A stretch of DNA of 64,000 bases, taken from assembly GCA_034509425.1 (NCBI GenBank), contig JAVTVJ010000011.1, positions 1,550,001-1,614,000 of the forward strand, given 5' to 3'. Position numbers and translations under genes: made by a program. Under the pieces are notes generated by a model. The model did not search any database. It was not told the DNA's origin and worked only from the letters and a program-made list of their open reading frames with translations. This DNA is from Eopsaltria australis. Its lineage: Eukaryota > Chordata > Aves > Passeriformes > Petroicidae. This document shows positions 50,701-63,852 of this stretch, in pieces (within the stretch, counting starts at the first letter, position 1; each line of letters begins with the position of its first letter).

Positions 50701-53700
50701 AACAGAGGAAACTTCCAGAAGTACTGTTTCACTTGGGGTTGAACATACATTTTCTGAACTTTTTCATACCTTTTCTTCAAGTCACATGTATGTCACTTCA
50801 ATCTTTACATCACCTGACTTAGTGATAGAAAACTTCATTTCCAGAAACAGTCTTTATAGCCCTGTGGGACATTTTTGAATGTTGTTCCAGATGTATATTT
50901 CAGGACACCAAAGTTCAGGTTGATATCAATACTTGGTGATGTCAGTAACAAGAATAGGAATAATTATATGTTTCAGACATCTGTTTTTGAAAGCTTATTT
51001 ACCAAACACACCATGACAACTGGGAGACTAATCCAGTAAAATGGGTGCATTCTGGCTCCTAACCCACCAAAATGCTTAATCATAGCAACTTAATTTGACT
51101 TACAGACAAAGATTATCACAGCTGCTGGTCCAGCAATACAAGTCTCTTCAGAGTCTTCAGATCCTGAAAAGCCTTGTTGTGAAAAAGTAATGTAATTTGT
51201 ACTCGCTCCAGTTTAAGCACTAATCAAAGTAGATAGGTCAAGAGTGATGAACACATTCAAAAATTAATTTATTAATTGACTAGTAAATTTATCAGTCTTA
51301 ATTTTTTAGTTGCACTTGATCATTATACAAACACAGTAATCAATAAGAGGAGCAGGAGACTGTGGAACATAGTCTTATCACAAATTAGATTAAATCAATT
51401 TATATACTTCCTTAGGTAACTAAACCATTGTATGAATCATGGTTGTATGAAACACAACATATATATTCCACATTTTTGAGTAAGAAAATAAAAGCAGTTA
51501 AACTGCATTATATCAGTGGATTAGTTAACACAGGTACTCTGTCTCCACCAATTACTACCAGTAGATAATATCTGTTTAGAATAATACAATCCTTATCCTG
51601 AAATTCAACTCTAATTCCTAGAAATCCAAGGGTAAGGAATTTCTTGGGTCACGGTTTCCATAGAGTTGGGCCTAGCAGCCTTTGATGTTTGGGTGTTTGG
51701 GTTTTTTTCATAAATGTATTTTTATTCAGTTTTAGCATATTAACTTTTGACAGCTGCATTGATATTGACATCAACACAGTTCAGGAAACCCCTATTATCA
51801 ATATCATTACCACAACAATTAGAAAAAAGTGAGATTTAGCAGTACTGTAATTTCAGTATAAAGGTACAAGTTGCAGTGCAGACACATTCCTTTGAGGCAG
51901 CTCCATAAATTTGCATGGTTATTTAATTTCTTTGCAGCTAACATGAAAGAGATAGGAGAGCTGGTTGCCAAAAATATTCTTTCAAGGAAAGAGAGGATTT
52001 TCACACGTTTTATTATGGGAATGTCATGCCTGAAAGGATTACACATGACCTCCAATTCCAGCTACCCATCCTTTTCCTCAGCACCTCTATAATGCTTCCT
52101 TCCACCATGACATTTGCAGTTGAAGCTACCATCATGTCTCACCTTGATGTTTGCAGCACTCTCCTTTCCCTAAGGTATTTCTCAGTTGAATCCATGCAAA
52201 CTGAGATCAGCTTATCAGTCAAGCAGCACACCCATCTCCTTGGAAATGTTACATGTTTTTCTTCTTCTCACTATGCCGGACTAACACTGTTATGATGAAC
52301 TATTAAAAGCTTGTACAATTTTGCCTCTTCTTGCTGGCCTAACTTTGTCTGATTCTTCTCCACTGCTCAGTCAGTGATAACCTCAATCTCATCACTGTCT
52401 TATTTACTGGAAGTGCCAAGTGTGGCTTTCTTGCTATTCAGGAAACATGATATTTCCAGAGCTCAGGCAAAAATATGCTTCACCACCAGACTTCTCCATT
52501 TTTAAAACCCTATTGACAACACCAGTATCTCCTGAAGCCCCTGAACAGAATTGCTTGAGAAAATGCACTATAGCGGAGGAGTAATCAAGACAGAAGTCCC
52601 AAGTCTCGTAGAAAATATGGTCTGTTTTTTTTGCCTTGTTACCATGCCTTTTGTACGTAAAGTGTGTGTTCACACATCTACCCTATCTACTCACTGAGTG
52701 CCAGAGGCTTTGTAAATGCTTTAGAAATCATAGAAAAGAGCAGTGACATTATATAGAACTTGAAATGAAAAGGAGACATTACAACCCTGCTTTTTGAGCT
52801 TCAGAATATACTTCCTGTGCTAGATCTCTAGATTCTGTTTCTGAAGTCTATTAATATACTCAATCTAAAACCTACCAGTGCTTAAAAGAATTTTGACAAA
52901 ATATTTTTGGTTGAAAACAGAGGTTTGAAACAATAGAAATTATGGCCTCCCCATGCTTCTAAACATTTTATTTCCATTTCTGAAAGCAAAAATAAAAGTT
53001 ACAAATTTTTCCTTTTTTTTTTTAGTGAAAAGATGAGAAAAAAAGAATGTAAAGGCAAAACAATGCTATACAAAGCCATTTTGAAATTTTCAGAAGAAAC
53101 AAACCTCTCTTACAAGTGATTCTCCAAAGTTATGGAGATGGGGATTGTCAGAAAGACTGTAAATACAGCCCCTCTCTGCCCAGTGTATAACAGTGCTATC
53201 CAAAGGCTGCAGGAAACATTTGCCAGAATGGAGCTAATGCCAGTTGGTTTAGAAACTTCTAATATATGCCTTTTAAAAGCTGTGTCTCATCTCTCAGTAC
53301 TGTCTGCTTTCCTTGGGGGTGAAAGGCCAGGGGATAATCTGCTGTACTGTGCCCTGGTTTGAGTTTCTGAAAACATCTTAAAGTCTTGACGGGATTATCT
53401 CTGTTTAGCCTTAACTCTACCCCACAGAGAACACTGCTTTGTAGACACCTCAACAAAACTCATGTGATGAGGCCAGAGAAGCTTCCTTGAAACTTAGCTT
53501 GTTTTTGAAAAAGTGCTGGTTTTGCTAATGTATTTTATCATCATATAATAATAGAAATATTGGAGTAAACCCTTAGTTAAAAAGATCATTGCCAACTGAA
53601 GAGAGTTGTATTGCCCAGCTCAGGATTGTGACCCTGTTACATTATTTCTGTGCCTTTTTTTCCTAGTAAGCAGGTAGTCAGGTAGGAACATAGACATTGC

Positions 53701-54135
53701 CATTTCCTACCTTACTCTAGCATGCACTTTTAAAACTGCTTTCATCAGGGCTTCTGTCTAGTTCATCCTGCCAGTTCTATCAGAGGGACAGCAGTTTTCA
53801 GAAGCAACTTTTAAAAAGTTTTTAAAACTAATGAGAGGTACTTTTACCTTTCACAACAGTTACACTTTCACTGAAAAACACAACCTACTAGTAGGTCTGT
53901 CATAAGAACTGTGTGCCTTGTACATGGATGTGTTTTCAATCTGCACACAACAGTGATAAAAATAAGGCACAGTAGATTTAGGACTGGCATCTTTGGAAAA
54001 AGGATGCTTCTCCTGCTAACTATATTCTCTTGTTTCAGGTTAGCAAGTTCTATTGACAAGGTTTTTATTTGGATGTGCTGTTTGCATTAAAAGGGGAAAC
54101 AACTGTCAAAGAAGTCTTAACAAATATGCAAAACT

Positions 54136-54154
54136 AAAAAAAAAAAAAAAAAAA
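54136..54154 (+). repeat. A19 homopolymer
   Basis: Nineteen consecutive A, then GAAAAGCTTACC. No retrocopied gene body can be seen upstream, so it is taken as a simple repeat. Confidence 0.9.
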
Positions 54155-57100
54155 GAAAAGCTTACCATGGATTAAACTTTGTATCACTTTGTCTGATGTA
54201 AAAAGGAGATAGTAGGAGACATGGGGATATTTGCAATGAAGAGAAACAATAGAGTTTCTTAGAGGTTAATCCAGGTCTGTAGTTGAATACAACAGAGTTA
54301 ATCTGACCAGAAGAGGCTTTAGGCTAAATTCTAGAGGAAAACTTGTCACTTTATGATCCAGTTGTACTAAACTAAAGGCTCTGTTTACAAAGAAGATTTC
54401 GGATCTGGGATCTATTGGGGCAGAAGTTACCTCCATGATTTGTTCCTTGTTCATCACACCAGGGGAGTTGTAGTCTGATAAACGATTTTTCAAAGATCTT
54501 TATTGTTACCTTCTTTCTTCTTTCTGAAAAAGTACAAGTGTTTCAAAAAACATACTTAAGAAAGCACACAACTTTGACCTAAGGGCAAGAAGTCTTTGAT
54601 GATAAAGACTGCAGTTTGTCAAATCTTGCCCTAAACCATCTTAATTGTCTTCTTTATTTCTACAGCTGAAAACAGAGTAAAATGATATATTTTCATAACT
54701 TGTTAATTATTTATCTGCCTTTAGCAGATTCAGGTTTTATTCATTCTCCAAAATGAAAATGTGGTATAAAATATACTAGATTACAGCTGATGTTGGCTAC
54801 TGAGGAGACACATTGCAAAATAAAAGTTAAAGGCTAAAAAAAGTTATAGAATTTCCCCACAGTTTTGTCATTAGACACTTTAGTACTTTAAACTCAGTTG
54901 TATATGAAGAATCATTATAATTAACATATGCTCTCACTGATTAGGAACAAACTAAGAAATACGGTGACACAGTATTTCTAATCATACTAAAAATTAAAAT
55001 TTTAATAAGTAGTAACCTTTTAATATAACTTTACACAGATGGAAATACAAAACTACAGCTGTGACACTTCAACTGAAAGTTTGAAGAGATGTTAGTCTTA
55101 AAGTTAATAGACTTTTTAGCATATTTTTGTGTTTTTGCTGTCAAAAAACAATTAGAATACTGTATTCCAAAAACAAGTTTTAGCCTGTACATAACAAAAA
55201 AAGCAAAGAACTGAGATTTCAGGGACTCATAAAGAATGAGTTCTGAAGATTGAAATCTCTGACTTTGTAAGAAAGCTTGAAAAGTGTAAAGGACTTAAAA
55301 AGAGCAAATGGTTGATTATTCTTGAACTAAATATACATATTTGAGTAACACGTTCTTCCTAATTTGGGCAGTAGCTGTCACATATGCAAACACTTCTATC
55401 TTTTGGCATCTCTTTTGAATACAGAAGTGTTAAAGTGTATTTGGAAGTTACAAGGCATGATCTTGTCTTCCTCCTTTTGAAAGGAATTGAAAATCTGAGA
55501 AAAATGTTACGTAATACTTAGGACAACAATAATAATAATTGGACAAGACCAGCATTAAGGTATGTACCAAAAACTAAAGAAACAAAAATCAAGCTTGGTC
55601 TTGGTGCTGTGTGAGTGGATGGGGTATTTTCTCTTGTTGGAGATAAGAGAAAATTTTCTCTTAACAAAGAAGCATAGTATATGCATTTCTTCATTGAATT
55701 AAACATGCCACATTCACTGGCTGGAGTGTCCCTTGGAAATTCTTAACTATTCCTCAGCAGTAAGACAAAGTGAACTAAAAAGAAAATCAAGAGGGGTAAG
55801 CATGTAAAAAATATTAAGGCTTTCAGAGGCCACAATATTGAAGACTGCAGCTTTATTATAGATTCACTGCTACTACATAACTATAACATTTTACCACTTC
55901 TAGTTACTTCTGGCTCCTCTGTTATGGGCCTAGATACAGTAATGTAATGAACTGAAAGGCAATCAACAACAACAAAAACCTCCACAAAATACTGCTGTTT
56001 TCTTTATGCAAGAGATATAACAGAGTTTTTCCATAACAACTGCGGGGAAAATCCAGTTTGTTGTACAATCTGTTGTCTGATTTTTCCTCTCTTTAATCTT
56101 CTACTTCTCCAAACCTCCTTTGTGACATTGTCATCTGTTCAGTATCCCTTGCAGCCATGGTTCCTAAGGAATCTGAACAGGAAAAAAGACCATGGTACAG
56201 TCAGAGATGCGGTGGGTTGTTTTCCAGGATAGAGTTAGTGGTGTCTAGAGGAAACACGATGTGAGAGACAGAAGGGACAGGAGAGCTGCATGCACCAGCA
56301 TCAGGTCTATGTTGCATGCTGACACTTCCATTAAGGCAGCTAAGATGCTCACTGTGCTTCCTTTCCAGTCAGACAACACATACAGTCAGTTTGAGGCAGC
56401 TGCACATCAGATCACTTGTACAGCCCAGGGAAAGGAAAAGAAGACTGTGTGAACTGGCTGCAGGCGAGAGAAAAATTGTGAGAGACCCAGAACAATTACA
56501 TGCATTGAATATGATCTCATTTGATGGCAAAAGATGTATTTTGGGGCTCTGGATATCTTCTAGATTAAGATTGTCTACTTTTTCTCACGCTCGATGCAGA
56601 TACCAAGTCTGAAACTTCTCCTCCTCTCTGAAGACTACGCTGGTGCCTGGGGAAGGACACGTGTGCTGGACAGCAGTGCAAGGTTGGGCCAAGTGATGGT
56701 GGAGTTTGAACTTCCTGAAAGTCAGCTGGGGAAAAAGCATATAGGATTTTGCTGATGCTGAGGAACAAGCCATGAAATACCCTTAATGATCACAGACAGG
56801 TGATATTCAGAAAGATCACTCAGTTACTTGGTGACTCAGGAAGCTTTGCCCCAGTCATCTGAAAATGTGCCTAAGGAAATAATCTGGGCATGTAAAAGGT
56901 AGTTTCTAAAGTGAACATAAGTTTTGCGGCAACACAACCAATGCCAGATAAAGCCTTTTCACGTAATAGATGAAATCACAAAGCTTATTAGAATAACTTG
57001 GAGTTCAAGCTACCTGGAGCCACTCTGCTCCCCATCGTGTCCACACAATGCAGGGGCAGAAATTGTATGCTAGCTTACTTTTAACTACTGATCTGAGTGT

Positions 57101-59486
57101 GAACTTGACTATGATCTAATATAAACAAACTCATCTTTCATATCTCCATAAAACTTCATTGTCTACAATATCAATAATGGACAAAAGAGCTGCTCTGTCT
57201 GTGCAACTCCCTTGTCACCAAGCAGTAACTTATGCAGGAAGGTAGTCAGCAATATATGACCTACCAGAAAGGATACTGGCTGAGCATACCATGTTATTGA
57301 AAGGAGGAAATATCTTTGGCATTTCACCTTTGGCTTGATTGCTCAATGCTTCATTTTTGGTGAAGCATTTACAGATATGCATAAAAGGAGAAGTGGATGG
57401 TAAACTGAAAGAAAGTGGTAAAGTATTGCATTCACTTCACTAACATGCGAAGAACAGAATCATGTCTCTAGAAATCTGGAAGATACCAAGATGGGCTCTG
57501 AAAATACTGACTTTAAGAAATATATTTTGCTTAGGGCTTCTGGGATGTCACTGATAGGAACTACAAAAAAAAGAATAATGTTTTTCTACCTTCTGCCATA
57601 CCGGGAGAGGTTTATTTGTCACATTCTAACAGGGTCCAGCATCTCTAAAAAGACTTCATTAGAAAGGGTTTTTCTTGTTGAGATGCAATACTGTTACACA
57701 AAAGACACAAAAGACTTGATTCTCTTTTCCCTTCTAACCTCAGTGAATGGCAGCCAAAGAATTCTGATCCAACCAGGAATCGATCAGCAAGAAAACAACC
57801 ATACAGAAAGAAAACACACAAACAAGCATGCTGGTATAGACCAAAGTGTTGCGTATCTCAAAACACATATAATTTCCATTTGGAGGTTTTTTTGTGTTTT
57901 GGGGTTTTCTTTTAGCAATGGATGAATGAACAAACCAAAAGCCTTGATGGGCAGATTAGAGTTGAAATGGAAAAGGACAGTAATGTTAAGATGAGTTAAA
58001 AGCTCTTTTTGACCCTATCCTTAACACCATCTCCCCAAATGCTTCCCCTGTGAACTTTTTGTGTTGTATTCAGTTTGCTGAAATAGGGGATAGAGAGGCC
58101 AAGCCAAGGATCTATCCCGCTTCATTGAGTAAAGCTAGCCTACCAGGGAAGGTGATGGGTTAGAAGTTAATACAAATGACAGTTCTAAGACAAAGTTAGC
58201 AGCGCCTTCCTGTGGAGCCCAGTGCCAAGAAGGGGACCCCTGCTGATCCCACTTCTTTACATTTCCTTTTGCTCTCCTTCCCCTTATCTATGGGTCCTGT
58301 CGAGCCAGGCCAGGGGATCCTTATTAAAATACAATGCACTGTCACTAATAGAAGTGAGCAAAGCCTCATTAACACAAGGGTTAGAAGAGGACTAGCTCTA
58401 ATTACACCTTATTTACAAGGGACAATCAAATGAATAGATAAACTCTTCAAGAGGGGAGTCAATTTTTTAGTGCATTTGGCCAAGAGTGGTTTTTCTTTTA
58501 TATATTCCTTTAAAAGGGATTGAATGTGTCTAATGACAGATTTTTTTCCTACAGAGATTCTTTCAGCTTATAGCTTCCACCAGGGGACATTTAAGTTGGC
58601 TGGGTGGGTGGCTAAGGGGCTGCATTCATTCCTGTGTTTGCCAGCAAAGGCACACTCTACAGCATGGACCACCTCCCATCGAAGATACAGCTAGGGAGGG
58701 ATAGGCTGTTCATTCAGATCCATCACACAGGAACTCTTCTTTCCCTGAGCACACAGTTGGTGACCAAATTGTCCATTGCAATGTTTGGAGTGCAGTTGTC
58801 ACAATGCAGAAAGATTACTGCTTCTCCTTTGGGCAAAAAAGGGAAAAAAGTGTAGAAAGGTAATGAGCACTGTGAGTCAGAGATGTCCCTTAAAAATGGG
58901 GACTGTAATTTTCATCGCTTTGGTTTTACTTTCTAGCCTCCCTGAGAGGCTGGACTTAGGAGCACAGGCATAAAGTGGTTAGGAAGTAACAATTTTGTGA
59001 AGTAAGGTAATCTTTCATAATTTTGTGAGAAGTTTCTTAGATTTTATAATCTCTAAAAAATTTTCCTATTTTGCTATGCATTATAGTCCAATTCTTTTAA
59101 GTTATTTTTTAGCAGTAAAATCTCCTACCAGCGGGTCCCATGTGATCTGGCTCTGAGTTCTGAACCAACACTCAAACCCTCATAAACTATATCTTTTAGG
59201 ATTTTTTGTTGTGCTTACAGGCTCTCTTATCCCTACAGAAATACTTATCAGACATCTTCACTGCACTTGCCAAAAGATCTGCTCTTGAAAAGTATTTTCT
59301 AGACACATAGTTTGTTGCCTTGTTATGACTCATGATACTTATCACCCTTATGTAAAGTTTTTATAACAGAAGTAATTTGCCAGGATGTTCAGGTTTTATG
59401 ACCTGCCATCAGTAGGTGAATTTACCAGAGCAGATGTTACAAAATTACTACATCAGAGTTGTACTGCAAGTATTTCGGAAGTTTCT

Positions 59487-59540
59487 GGATCAAACCAGTG
59501 GTCCATCTAATGTATCCCTTTTTCTCTGACAGTGCACTTT
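59487..59540. repeat. Probable old amniote interspersed repeat fragment
   Basis: The stretch GGATCAAACCAGTGGTCCAT, then CTAATGTATCC, then TCTCTGACAGTG has the order and wording of a very common interspersed repeat of turtles, crocodiles and birds: 'gatcagaccagtggtccatc', 'tagtccagtatcc', 'tgacagtgg'. The match is by recognition only and covers about 50 bases. I cannot assign it to a named family with certainty or say how far it extends on either side. Confidence 0.5.
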
Positions 59541-62500
59541 ACTGGCTGTAAATGCGAAAGGCAAGACTTTTTCTAAGTCTTATCCGTCACTCCACTGTCA
59601 GTTTATGCTGTGCTATCACATCCTCTGTGCACAGGGTCAGACCACCTTCTTTCATCTAATTTAGGAAGCCTACAGATGGGTTTTCCTAAGTGCAGCAAAG
59701 AAAAAACACAGCAGCAAAAAGGGTGAAAATACAATAGCCGCAACCCCCTTTCACTGATTTATAAACTGCTGGCTACATGAAAGGAAGAGGACTGTTTTCC
59801 TTTTGCAGCCCTGCTTTGACATATGAAGAGAGGAATCTCCTCTGTGTTCCCATCTTTCTTCTCCTCCACCCCTGTGCCAGTACTAGCCTCCAATTTTTCT
59901 AAAAGGCAACCTAGTCTTTAACCAGAATTCTGAGAGGTGGAGTTTGGGTATTTTCTTATTCTAATGTGAAAAGTTATGACACTTTCTTCCCAAGATGAAC
60001 AAATCTTTGCAGAATATTCAGATCTTCTGACTGTCCATGTAGGAAAAATAATATCTAAAATCTCATTAAAGGTATTTTATACAAAAGAGTTGGTTTCAGG
60101 TTTTTTAAGAAAATGCTATAAATAATAATTAGTCATACAATATTTTTTGGATAATAACAGCTTTTTCTTTGAAAAAATTGTCTTTTGGACTAATCTCATC
60201 TTTAAAGGTGTTCAGTGGTTCTCAAGTTCAGTGGGCATAACACATACAAATGTGTGAGTGGATCTGAGGTGAATACTTATCAAGCAACACCTTACCAGAA
60301 AATAGAATTCTCTATATGAAGACATGATTGCACTAGGACTTTAATCAGCTGGTTTAATTCTACTTCTAGAGAAGACAGATGATCAGCCATGAAAACAGTT
60401 AGTAACCATGGCAGAAAATGTGTCATTTATTCTTTAATGAAGTCCCCAGCACATTCAAGATCTAGATCTATCTGCAGCTAATGCAGAGCAACTCCTTGCA
60501 GTGTCATCTCCAATGACCCCTGCAATCTAGCTATTAAATATGTATTCAAAATATCCTTTCGGCCTATATCAGAAATTATGGCCTGTTTTTTCAGTAGGCA
60601 AATTTTGATATTTTTTATAATATCACTAGAAAGACATGATTTATAGGGCTTTTCCTCTTTTGTATTTTGTGTGTTCATAGTGAATTTTTTCTTTGTGCTA
60701 TTGTTTAATGAAAAAAGCCCAAAACCAAATCCATGGAAGTTAAACTTAATGCAACAAAGAATCAAAACTGTTTGTACACAAAACCATGGACAACTGCATC
60801 AGCTGGATCCTTTAGATGGCAAAATAATTGTAATGAAAGAGACCAAAGTGAAATTATTTTTCTTTAATTATAGTTGTATCAAATTCTGATGAATAGTATG
60901 CAATTAATTCAAATTGATTATGTCTGAAAAATAAAGTCTGAACACAACCAGTCTTGAAAAAAGGGGGAGATAGATCAAAAAAGGATTCACTGTTGTTGAA
61001 GTAATGAGTATCTTCTTTTAAGTGTTTATCAATATGAAAGCTGATTTGCACTGTGTATTTTCTAAAAAAGTCAGAATATGATTCAAACAAAGGGTTTGGT
61101 CTTTAAACAATGGTCTATTAGACATCATTCTGCAGAAAAGTTAATTTTGCAGTGTTTGGATGGGTTTTTTTTTCTTTCTGGAGAGATTCTCAGCTGTTGT
61201 ATATTAGCCTCATACTGTTGATATGACAGGATCTAAGACGGTTTTCACAGCTTTGAAGAGATTGATACATCTAGCTGAGTAAGTTGATATTTTTCATTAT
61301 AATGTACACATAAAAGACATCCTCTACTTCATTTATTATTTTAAAATCTTTATTTTCCATGTAATTTTCACTAGCTCTCTCATATTTTTGCTGCCATCAA
61401 GAATAAAGAACTGGAACAGAATGGTAGTACTTCTGAATCAGTATCAGTCTACAATGATCTTAAAAGGTACAAGGAAGAGTTTTAAGTACCTTAAATTCCA
61501 TTAGATGTCAATTAGAATATAGAAGTTTTCAATAATTTCTAGGAGGGAAACTCAGTGCTGCAGAACCTGATCTGAAAAGTAGAAATGTTATCTTTCTTAT
61601 TTATCATTGTTATTATTGTTAATATTATCTTTTAGTGAGTCCAAAACTGCCTCCACTCTTTCCAAACTGGGGATGGTGTCTCACATTTGGATTCAAAAGT
61701 CAAATCATTATAAAGAAGAGAGCAGAAAAAATTGCCCTTCTTTATTTTTATAAGAATCCTCAAAAATCTCAGTGAGGTTATAATGCTGCCATATCTTACT
61801 GCTTTTCTCTAGGTTGGTATCAAAATTGATAACCGCAGGAATAAGTTGACCTTACCTTGCAAAAAAACCCTCTAAAAATGGCAGTGAAAAAAAAAAAGCA
61901 AAACTCTTTGTCCCATAGTTTAAAACATCAGGTCTGAGTAGCACGAATCATGACACAGGAAGAAAGCAAACAGTTCAGAGCCTAAAAATATCTTTTGTCT
62001 TCCACTTTGCTGAGGTCCTATTATAGCTGAAGCAACAGACACTGTATTTTTTCCTCCATAACCTTTAGCTTAATAACTGTCTGTAAAGACTTCCTTTAAA
62101 TGCAAATGCACTCTTCACAGCAAAGGTCATGACCCTATTCTATATTACACACCGTAAATCCAGAAGAAAGCTATGATAACCTATGAAACCTATATTCATT
62201 AAAAGGCACAGAAAATAAAGGAAAAATCAGGCCTGGAGTATTAGTAAGTTGAGTAATATTTTAATAGTTTAGATTTTGCACCATGAATGAAGTGGGATGC
62301 ACAAAACTAAAAAGGTGGTTTTATTTTTCAGTGAAGCCTTGGAAGATGGGTCAAATTATTGCATTTTCCCTGTGAAATGAAATCTATTTCTTTCTGGTTT
62401 TATTTGTCCCTAGAAGTATGTGGCACAGATTGAAAATTTTACACGTTGCCTCACTTTTTCCGGTGATCCAGCACAACTGATAAAATTAGTATCTCCTTTA

Positions 62501-63520
62501 CATATCAAATAAAAGGATATGCTTTACTGTGCAAGTGCATGCTTGCAAATTGGTTTGCATGTAGAGATAATTTACTCCATAAAGAAAGTGAGCATGAAAG
62601 TATCCATGGATAAATCCACAGCAGGATGTAACTAGTGGGTGCCTTTGAAGGGGACACAGGACCAGCATACAGGAGCATCCTAGCCCTCCCCAGTCGTCAG
62701 CAGACCGTAGCTTTTGCTGACATGCAGCAAAAATGTAAATCCCTCTTCATGCCAGACACAGAGGTGGAACAGTGCAAAGGTTATAATTTCTTGTGCTACA
62801 CATGTGGTTCTCCAGTTACATTAAATCCTGCTCAGCTGTCATTAACTGTTTGTCCAGGGCTGACTCATGCTGAGAAATAAGGCAGAACAAAGAAAAGCAG
62901 TACAGTTAAAATTAGATATAAGAAAGATGAACCAAACTACTGTACTTCAGTAGTACTAGTGTGAAAACCATTCTCCTTATTGTAATGGTTTTCTGACAAC
63001 CCCAAATAATTGGAGCCCCTAATTTTGATTTTTCAATTCTTCAGTGCAGACAAAGGGCCATAAATATTCCATTCAGTTGCTTTCAAAATGGGATGAAAAA
63101 TCAGGATACAGGCATGCAGAGACATGGAAAGGACAATTTTTCAGGCTTAGTAAGTCAACCAGGCTCACTGAAAGCACAGTGGACCCAATCTGATTAATTG
63201 CTGTAGCCCCTTAGATCCCATAAACCTCCTGTAAGCCTTTTCTCACTCCTTCCCCACAGATGTCACTTGGTACTTGGATGCTGGAAGGGCAAGTACCAGA
63301 GAACCCCAGGAATTGCATATTTGTTTGCAAAGACAAATATGATGGCTGTCTTGTGGGTTTTCTGCCACATGTATGAGACGCCTCTTCAAAATCTACATTC
63401 TTCCCACCAAGTGCTATTTGTTTTCCATGGTAAGCATTGTTGTGCAAGGACTTATGAAAGCTATGGGGAAAGGAAATATAAAAGAGAGAGGGGGAATTTT
63501 TTCATGGTTTTGTGTTTGGT

Positions 63521-63546
63521 TTTCTTTTTTTCTTTTTTTTTTTTTC
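63521..63546 (+). repeat. T-rich pyrimidine tract
   Basis: Twenty-six bases of T with three C interruptions. The 136-codon plus-strand frame across it (63267-63677) owes its Phe run to this tract. Confidence 0.85.
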
Positions 63547-63787
63547 TAATTCTAAGTAAATATTTGTCTTTACTGGATGACAGAAATGAAAGACTATATC
63601 AAAATAAGATAGACTCAGAGTTCTACCTGGCCTCTAAAGCAACTCAGTCATTATCTTTAACCTTATCAATATCCTGAATGTCAGCTGAGCAAGGCAGCTA
63701 GAAAATTTCAGTAAACAGAGCAGGGAACAACAGGGAGGATGTGGTAATCTAAATCAGAAATCAATCATCCAAGAAGCTTTTTCAAAT

Positions 63788-63852
63788 GAAAAAGAAAAAA
63801 AAAAAAAGAGGCAATCAACTGCCAGACATTCTCCTCCCAACAAAAAAAAAAA
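63788..63852 (+). repeat. Pair of A-rich tracts
   Basis: Two A runs (about 63788-63806 with one G, and 63842-63852) flank 35 bases of mixed sequence. Simple sequence; the second is followed at once by GTTTTTTT, so a short A/T hairpin could form. Confidence 0.8.

Larger units (their letters stand above)
45461..58199. other. Long unique non-coding stretch, no gene seen
   Basis: Nearly 13 kb of AT-rich sequence. The longest frame, 144 codons on the plus strand (57491-57925), is the longest of the whole window but has no domain, no plausible start context and no splice framework. The segment 56200-56760 is GC-richer and contains a 53-codon plus-strand frame (56594-56755) with no match that I recognise. 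The hairpin at 47.8 kb and the A19 run at 54.1 kb are the only clear structures. Confidence 0.6.

Noticed and set aside
57491..57925. Longest open frame of the window (144 codons, plus strand) as a gene
   Set aside because: No domain, no splice or promoter framework. A rough estimate gives about half a frame of this length by chance in 64 kb at this base composition.
63267..63677. 136-codon plus-strand frame with a hydrophobic segment
   Set aside because: The hydrophobic run is the translation of a T-rich simple repeat, not a membrane segment.
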